Part shown: positions 56,743 through 64,000 of the stretch, one piece after another
How positions within the stretch are numbered: position 1 is the stretch's first letter
How the letters are laid out: each line of letters starts with the position of its first letter
DNA from: Hypsibius dujardini
Taxonomy: Eukaryota; Tardigrada; Eutardigrada; Parachela; Hypsibiidae
Reading direction: 5' to 3'
DNA length: 64,000 nucleotides
Assembly (NCBI GenBank): GCA_001579985.1
Contig: LRSR01008087.1
Span: forward strand, 1 to 64,000
Position numbers and translations under genes: made by a program
Notes under the pieces: generated by a model
Databases searched by the model: none
What the model was told of the DNA's origin: nothing
Seen by the model: only the letters and a program-made list of their open reading frames with translations

Positions 56743-57111
56743 AGATCATCAAACAGAGGCCACGGTAACGCCCAGCATCCGCATCGTCCCCTCAAAGACA
56801 TTTCCCTTACAGTTTCTTGTCATTTATTTGGTTTATAGCTAGTATTTTTTTCAAGCAGAGAAAGGTTCAGTTTCGGTACATTTCCGACAGATCGTCATTT
56901 GACGTAATATTTTCTCATGAGTCGAACATTGAAAAACTGTCCGGACCTTGAGGCGCTAGCATTGAAACGAGTTTTCTTGTCGCTTTTTTTTGGTTTTCTA
57001 TTGAAAATTGTGTGCTCCGGGTAGGCTTGCGATTAAACCGATTAGGTCTGTACGATCTGTGCGATTTTCGAGCTCTACAAAATACTTTTCCGCAACAGCT
57101 TCAGCATCAAC
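56743..57111. other. Short intergenic gap
   Basis: This contains the 3' flank of the secreted-protein gene and the upstream region of the next gene. AATAAA occurs at the stop of the first gene. Nothing else was recognised. Confidence 0.4.
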
Positions 57112-58024
57112 ATGGCACTCACACCATTTGTGTTGGGTCGCTATGAATCAGCTTTCTATCCGGATGAATTTATTCGTTTTAGCATTGCAATCGGTAAGTT
57201 GTCCCAACTCCGTACCGGTATATCAATCACAATAACACTACTTCAGACCGTGCGTGCTGAACTGGGTAGGCGCTAAGGAAGATGTTCTGCGACAGCGAAC
57301 CCCGCAAGCGACCCTGGAACTCCTCGCCGATCCTACCACCACAAATGGGCTGATTTATCATCGCTCTGAACCATTTGATTACCGGCTCGCTATTCGATTT
57401 GGCGAACGCCAAGAGACGTTGCGGAATGGAAAACCGGTCCACGTGAGTACTTAGATTCGAGTAATATAAACCTACTATACATTATATCAAGACGCCTTTG
57501 AGATATCCATGCACGTTTTACGTGTACCACAATCTGACTCACTTCCGGCAAACCTTGAATTTCGTATTACGGGGTACCTGTAGGTGACATACAAACTGGA
57601 GCCTTTTCACGCGGGAAATGATTCGGTCTCAACAATGACATGTCACGTCGAGGGTATTGGTTATCCCCTGAGCTACGATGTAGAGTACAACTTCGTGGAG
57701 ACCGGAATGCTTATGGTAGGGCAAAGGCAAAATATCAGGCTGAAAGAGAGGCTTTGGAATTATCATTCTATACCCTGCGTTTGTTACAGACATGTTCAGT
57801 TGGAGATATTCGAGCCAAACGATGGTACAACCGAACAGTCCCATCCTGCTGATGAAGCCTTCGTGGAAGCAGGCCATTGCAACCGCATCGTTTGTCAAAT
57901 AATTCTCTATGATATTTTACTTCTCGTGGCACATTATATAATCTGTTTACGTGTCTGTTTTCTTCTAAGTCTGCAAACGCTTATTTGTTCACTTACATCG
58001 TTCCTTCTACCCGCTGATTTGTAA
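57112..58024 (+). CDS. Unrecognised multi-exon protein
   Basis: Exons 57112-57193, 57270-57442 and 57584-57715 join in phase (acceptors GGGTAG and CCTGTAG). The product starts MALTPFVLGRYESAFYPDE, then IRFSIAIGAKEDVLRQ, FDYRLAIRFGERQETL and VTYKLEPFHAGND. Alternating hydrophobic residues suggest beta strands, and there is no signal peptide. The frame stays open past 57715 to 58024 with or without an 84-bp (28-codon) intron at 57716-57799. The last part turns very hydrophobic and Cys/Leu-rich, so I doubt it is all coding; the real end may be an unseen splice. Function unknown. Confidence 0.5.
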
Positions 58025-58284
58025 AACATAGTAACGAATCCACCAGGTCACACAACTGATAATGTACAGCTTTACAGAACAGTAGGCGGTAAATTTTTCT
58101 TCAAAGCCCAGGGCGCTTCCCCTAGCAATTGAGTAGGGACCAAAGCAGATTTTTTGGTGCAATGGGACAGTGCTTAATTATGAATTTGAAATCCTTTTCT
58201 TTAAACACTCTTTTCAGGATTGTCTTTACTGTTGTACTATGGACATTGTGCTTGTACATTAGAATATCGATTATTTTGTAATCG

Positions 58285-59765
58285 TCTAACTAGGGCAGTA
58301 ATGGAGATTTTCCCTCCTGATCGGGGTGGGGTTTTTTAGCAAATACTTGTCTATTTATCATGATTTTACATTGGGGTCTCCGCGTGGAAATTACATAAGC
58401 GGTTTCAGAAAAAAATAAAGAAGAAAAATACTTCCCGTGCCAATTGTTGCTATGAGGCAACGCTTGATTGATTGATTTTTTAATTGCTTTTCCGAACTTT
58501 TAATTTTTTTATGCCAAAACATATTTTGCTGAGCGTACACGTATTTTTCGAACTTACTACAAGCCTTCAACAAAATTTTAAAAATAAAACGCAATTTTTC
58601 AAACGTAACGTAACACCGCAAAAAAATAAATGAAGGGAGGAGTGCTAATAACCGTAGTCTAGCCTTACGCTTCTTATGGCTGCAGGGCCGAGTGCAGGCT
58701 AGTCTTGTTTAACTAACAGTTTTGAATTTAAATAAATTAAAAAAAATGTTAATCCTCGGCGACTTTAAATAAAATATCGTTTGAATGTATTTTAAAAAAA
58801 ACAGCGTATTTTAAATAAAATGCTGAATTTAAATAAAGTGGAAATCGTATGACATAGCCTATGCAATATGCAGCGAAACCCCTAGTGGATCGTTAAACGC
58901 AATAAATCTTACTGTGAAACAGATATTGTAAGGAAACGATTGATCAATCAACTGATAATGCTGAAGGTTGCGACAATAAATCAATCAGATGAGGAACTGA
59001 AGCCGGTATTTATAATTTTTCAGGCAAATCAGACAATCAATCTAGGATTTCTGAGCGCCATTCAGAGAATAATCAAGCAATCAAGCCCGCCGTCACGCGA
59101 AAAGAGGGGGTGATAATATATATTTAAATTGCTTTGCGCGTTTTCTCGAGAATTTAAATATAAATAAAATAATGGCTCAGGAAATGATTTTAAATTTTAA
59201 AAAAATATCGAGTTTAAACAAAATTAAACATATATTTTACTTAAAATAAAAAACCGTTTTTGGCTATTTTAAATAAAAATTTAAATACATTTAAACAACA
59301 CTAGTGCAGGCTGCAGGGCCGAGTGCAGGCTGCAGGGCCGAGTGCAGGCTGTAGGGCCGATTGCAGGCTGCACGAGTATTGTAAGTTATTGACGGCGTCG
59401 CCACTGTGCTCTTTTAGTTTATTTTTTCGAGCTGTTCTGGTTGATCGAAACATTTCTAATTTTTTTTTTAATATTTCTCAAGGAGTCTAGTACATTTAAA
59501 AAATACGTGTACGCTCAGCAAAATATTTTTTGGCATAAAAAAATTTAAAAGTTCGGAAAAGCAATTGAAGAATCAATCAATCAAGCGTTGCCTCATAACA
59601 CCAATTGGCACGGGAAGTCTTTTTCTTCTTTATTGTTTTCTGAAACGGCTTATGTAATTTCCACGCGGAGACCCCAACGTAAAATCATGATAAATAGGCA
59701 GGTATTTGTAAAAAAAACACCACCTCGATCGGGAGGGAAAATCTCCATTACTGCCCGAGTAAGTC
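58285..59765. mobile_element. Composite foldback element, about 1.5 kb
   Basis: Terminal inverted repeats of about 270 bp (GGGCAGTAATGGAGATTTTC on the left, its inverse on the right; AGCGTACACGTATTTTT at the inner edge) surround about 900 bp of ATTTAAA-rich DNA with GC-rich tandem units. The terminal arms are shared with the 19250 element ('gtctatatatcatgat' type block). No transposase frame. Confidence 0.82.
59305..59372. repeat. 20-bp GC-rich tandem repeat
   Basis: Three to four copies of GCAGGCTGCAGGGCCGAGT, strikingly GC-rich within an AT-rich element interior. A single related unit lies at 58680-58700 near the opposite end. Confidence 0.85.
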
Positions 59766-61142
59766 ATTCGTCATTCCGTTTTTCTGTTTGCCTGTTGTAA
59801 GCGCGTCTAACTGAAATTTTTGTTTAAAAAGAGTTTTCCTTCATGTTATGGCTTTTCGGAGCTTTTCTTACTAATACTAAGATTCTTACGTATAGGTAGG
59901 ATAGTAAAACATACGTCGGCGTTCTAGACGAGACGCTACGCTGGCAGCAGCACATCCCGTACGAGTGACGGGGCTGCTTTCTGAGCGCGGTTAAGATCGG
60001 ATAAGAATTTTAGTTCGGAAACAATAGTTACCTTTTGTATGTTTAATGTTTTGTACATGGAAATCCGCCACCCGCTCACTTCATTCAAAAGTACCGGTAC
60101 AAGTAATTAGCTGTAGCAGCAGAATAGGGTTAATAGGGTAAATAGAGTTACTAACTAAGCAAGATACTAGTGAGTCACATAGCTGTAATGATTGGATATG
60201 AGGACTATTTAGGCGTGGCCCAACAATAATATTTACCTTAAGCTGGGCAGCACGTCGGCTTGCTTGAACTTGACGTTCTGTACATTACTGCGGCATTGCC
60301 AGGAGCCAACCGAGCGCCTTTACATATCGCATCTCGGCATTGATGTACCGGCCCACAATGCCCGAAACGGTAAAACCTGGCGAATCCAAGCGGACGGCCT
60401 CATTCGCTTGTGGTTTTGCAAAGCTGCACGATCCAAAAGCGGCTCCTGGTGGTGCAGCTCTTTGCGTGTCCAAAGCTCTTCATGGAGTACAATATCCTGT
60501 CAGATGCAGATCTGCCCGAGAAGTTGTGGTCCATAATTCATAAATCTCATCGTCGTGGAAGACCTCCCAAAATCGACAGACGAAGATCCCGGTTAGCGGA
60601 GCAGCTGCAACAGCGACGGAATAATACGAACAGCAATGCATAGGGCTCCCATATTACGGAATATTCGCAGATTACATTAAATTACTCCACATTACCCCAC
60701 ACTACATTACATTAATCCAATTACTCCACCACTCCATTACTCCACACTACATTACATTACTCCCACAATATCTTACTTCACATTACTCCCACATTGTGTT
60801 GTAACGGACATGTTATGATTAAGCGATTAAGTTAGACTGTGGACCGCCGTTATAGCATTACTGCCTCCTGCTGCAATTGTTTGAATTCGCAGTTTTTGTG
60901 CGAAAACCATAAAACAATTGAACCATTAAGAAGTTTTTTCATTGCAGACACCGAAAAAAACAAGCGCGTTATGATCTTCTTCCGTCCCTTCTGTCGGCAA
61001 AACAGAAACGACTAGCCGGAATATGGACCCGTCATTGGTAAGATACATACTGCGAATTCTATAGAGCATATACGCATGTGTTATTATTTATACGAAGAAA
61101 AGTGTCGTATTTGATTTGGAGACGAGCAGCGATCAAGTGCCG
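59766..61142. other. Intergenic or unresolved 5' region
   Basis: 60450-60643 (plus) has a frame with an AT-hook-like RRGRPPK ending at TAG. I could not connect it to any exon. 60660-60800 is a low-complexity run of 'attacattactccac' words. Confidence 0.4.
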
Positions 61143-62312
61143 ATGGACATTAAGCCCTGCACAAAATTGGCCGTTAGCATAGATGAAGCCTTTTCCGACC
61201 ATGGTCATCTGGGCGAATGTTCTAGTACTCCCATCAAGTTGGAAGAATTTGACGAAGGAGACACGATACAACTACCTGAGTCTTACTGTAGCTTTGAAAG
61301 CATCTCTCCGACTTATTCCGGGAGCAATACTGATGATATGACAGCAATGGATTTTGTCCTGGCTGGAAGTTGTACTGCTGATATGGATGACAATTCGTCA
61401 GCAGACGACATATCTATACAACTAGCAAGCTCCACGCAGGATGAGGATAAGTCATCGACATCATGCGAGGGCTGCCGCTGCAGAAGCGACATTTTGCTCA
61501 GCTCATTCGTGAAGAAATCTATGAAGCTTGAGAGACTGAAAGCGAAACGGAACAATCAATTTCTCACGGAAATCAAAGCAATTTCTAAGAGGACGTCGAC
61601 CACAGGTTAGGTTTGACAACATTATTTTGTATGCCAACTTCAATAGATTTAGTTTGAGTCCGTATGTAAATGCTTGTTTGGCTATTTGTCTGTTTATCTG
61701 TTTGTCTGTCTGTCTGTTCGTCTGTCAGTCAGTAAGTCAGTCTATCTGTCTGTTTTTGTGTTTGTCAAGCAATGTAGGTCTCTCTATGTGTCTGCCTGTC
61801 TCTCTATGTGTTTGACTCTATATTTACCTAATTACATATCTAACTGTCCGGATTGCTAACAGCTTAGTAATGAGTAACTTATTGCACGTCTGTTGGGTGC
61901 AACACATTCTTATTGGTTCTAATGCTTAGGACTAAGCAACACGAGCCAACAATCGATCTTCACCGAATCGGTGCAATATGTCAAGCAGCCTCATATGATT
62001 AAGGAACCCGAATTCAAGACACAAATCGTTATCGAGAAAGCTGGTGCGTTTGTAAACAAACTTGAAATATTTCCAAACTCAGCCCACCACACGGAATTCA
62101 GTTTCTTAACTTGTGATCGTCGGGGCGCGTGGGAGATACATCTAAACCCCCCAGCTGATCCCGCTCGGAAAGTGACCCTCCATAGCGAGGTGCTCGAGCG
62201 ATTACAATGGAGTGCGTACCTTAATCTGGACTTGCTCTGCATAACCGTTAAATTCGGGCAGAGCTGCAACCAAAATGTAGCCCGTGGACTGTCAGAGTTG
62301 ATCTCCGCTTGA
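61143..62312 (+). CDS. Unrecognised acidic/nuclear-type protein
   Basis: Two exons (61143-61605, 61930-62312) join in phase 1 to 281 residues from MDIKPCTKL. The N-terminal half is acidic and Ser/Thr-rich with EGCRCRSDILLSSFVKKSMK and a basic stretch KLERLKAKRNNQ, a composition common in transcription-related proteins. The C-terminal half is a more ordered domain (HTEFSFLTCDRRGAWEIHL, LNLDLLCITVKFGQ). No signal peptide or membrane helix. I recognise no family. The 324-bp intron holds a CTGT microsatellite. Confidence 0.6.
61685..61830. repeat. (CTGT)n microsatellite in intron
   Basis: Degenerate CTGT/TTGT repeats fill the middle of the intron of the preceding gene. Confidence 0.85.
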
Positions 62313-63479
62313 GCTGACAGACGGGTAGGCTATGTGCGCATTGCATTTCCCCACACCCACCAGATGACGCAGCGCCGACTAATCGCAGAGTTATTCGCCT
62401 TTCCGGGGTTCTACAAAAATTACAAGAATCTGCCGGAAGACCTGGCTTCAGAGGTCTATCGCCAGACAAAATAATAAATCTTCAAGCCAACTCCGCATGA
62501 ATCGGAAGAAAATTAAATCTGACGGACTAACTGTTAGAGAACCATCTGTGCCGGACTGGCGGTTGGCGTCGGCGACAACTAGCTATCTTTTACGACTTAT
62601 GGGTCCTTACGTGGTGATCGAAAAACTAAAATACCATTTATTTTCGTTGCACTTTTGTAGACTATTCCCTCGAGCAATGTGCAAATTATTATAATTGCGG
62701 GCTTGTTTAGATTTGTTCTTATCAAGAACGAGTTTCGTAGCCCAAGCTCAAAATCGCATCACATTATTTTTTTGTCCATCCAGGACGTAGCAGCATACTC
62801 ACGGTGAGGATAAAAATTAAACTGTAGCCTCTATGTTGCAAAAAGATCTTATTGTGGTGAAATTTCGCAAGTCGAAACCACTGGCGCATTCCAGTTTCTT
62901 TGACTTTCATAACGGTTATCGTTTTGTCGCAAACTCAGTATTTACAAAGTGGAAAATAATTTTAAAAACTAGTCGTCAGGAACTTTTTGTCGACAACAAA
63001 ACAGTTCCAATTTTCTGAAAGCTGATATGAAAAATTGTTCAGTTTTCAACACAATAATTGCTAAACGAATGGCTCTGAGAAATAGCGACTCAAATGTTTT
63101 ATACATTTCTCAAACTGTGATTTATTTGAAAACTGGTAATTTCCGCATTTGTCCGTTTAAAAACAAAATCTTTAAAAACAAAACGGGAAGTATTCTAGTT
63201 TTTACGAATGGATGTGGGAAGATCGGTTAGACAGACCGGGTTTTTCTTAAGCTCTGCATTCTTGTGGCAAGTCACACCCATACTCACAAATAATGGTTGA
63301 TTAAAAAAATCATTCGGCCATAATTCTTTCTTATTTTTTGCTCCTTACTTTGCTCGCAATCGTGATACTGATGTATGAGATAAATGTCTGAACGTAGATA
63401 TAGAGTGTCAGACTCAGAAAAAGTGTTTGGTCTCATAAAAGATGAGACGACCATTCGCATGATGCCATCTGTTCTCCCG
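62313..63479. other. Intergenic, nothing recognised
   Basis: Unique AT-rich sequence between convergent genes. No gene or repeat is supported. Confidence 0.45.
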
Positions 63480-63853
63480 TTACATGGCAAGGATCTCGTC
63501 TTCTTTCGCCGGATGCTTCCGTCCGGGGCGCAGCCTGTTAACTAACGCTCTAATCTCCAAGCTGACCCAAGCATTGGGCGCAAGTAGCATAAGGAATCCG
63601 ATGATGACCAGTCCGGCGCCGAGACCGTGGTAGAGACCAAAGTGAATGCCTTTCATCCCAATGTCAACACCTAATTCAGACAAGTGCTTCATAACTGTTT
63701 GAAATAATAATGATTTTTAAATTAGAGTTTCCTCCTGAGTATAAGTGGCCATGAATTGCTTACCGTTGTTCACGACAATGTACATGGGCTTCGTCAGGGA
63801 CACGAAAAGCGGCGATACGACACTAATGCCGATATAGTAAGCCAATGCTCCAC
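63480..63853 (-). CDS. 3' end of a multi-pass membrane protein
   Basis: Two exons (63853-63764 and 63694-63480) join in phase 1. The first encodes a hydrophobic segment ALAYYIGISVVSPLFVSL, the second another (LGAGLVIIGFLMLLAP) followed by a basic cytoplasmic-type tail RLRPGRKHPAKEDEILAM. Upstream exons lie beyond the window. Family not recognised. Confidence 0.6.
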
Positions 63854-64000
63854 CTGCAAATCAGCGGGGTAAACAAAAATATTTCAAAATAGTTTTTCAT
63901 GTGTTCCTTTAATATTCGCCCATTCATTGATTATTAGTTGCTATAATTCACACACAGTTATCCAATACAAAAGAATTTGATGACCTAGCGCATTAAATTC

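Noticed and set aside
60264-60643. Overlapping frames, one with an AT-hook-like RRGRPPK
   Set aside because: No start exon or acceptor with matching phase. One short basic motif is not enough to call a gene.
1-64000. CRISPR arrays, operons, bacterial origins
   Set aside because: Introns, TA-flanked MITEs and animal gene families show eukaryotic DNA; no spaced direct-repeat array was seen.

Overview
The window is animal nuclear DNA. Most genes are split by short introns with GT..AG borders (many 60-150 bp), intergenic space is filled with small palindromic transposons and CTGT/ACAG microsatellites, and genes lie on both strands. A gustatory-receptor-like gene, an astacin, phospholipid scramblases, a SLC17 transporter and a bacterial-type beta-glucosidase carrying introns point to an ecdysozoan. 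A tardigrade is my best guess, but this rests on general genome style, not on a marker gene.

Layout. 1-2.4 kb: tandem repeats. 2.4-6.3 kb: BglX-like GH3 glycosidase (minus). 7.0-10.2 kb and 22.6-25.9 kb: two copies of a 3.2-kb segment, each with an intact five-exon phospholipid scramblase. Between the copies lie a 73-bp minisatellite, a two-domain CS-alpha-beta (defensin-like) gene, an astacin gene whose catalytic exon is damaged, foldback transposons, a fragment of an F-box gene and a solo LTR. 27.3-28.6 kb: a maT/mariner transposon. 28.7-30.7 kb: F-box-like gene. 31.5-32.7 kb: three palindromic transposons in a row. 32.7-35.2 kb: a predicted fusion of a Rab-like GTPase and a protein kinase. 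It is divergently paired across 362 bp with an ARH3-type ADP-ribosyl hydrolase (35.6-38.2 kb). 39.9-42.1 kb: a GPCR tail and a gustatory-receptor-like gene. 43.6-44.3 kb: a one-domain Ig secreted protein. 47.4-49.4 kb: SLC17 transporter. 55.1-62.3 kb: three genes I do not recognise. 63.5 kb to the edge: the 3' end of a membrane-protein gene.

Functionally the genes look mostly unrelated: carbohydrate digestion, membrane lipid scrambling, innate-immunity-like peptides, chemosensation and ADP-ribose signalling. The strongest candidate for something new is the GTPase-kinase fusion. Its exons join in phase through six exons into 590 residues, and its last codons and stop lie inside a transposon terminus. 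Exon models were built by hand from splice signals, phase and family similarity. No expression or database evidence was available.
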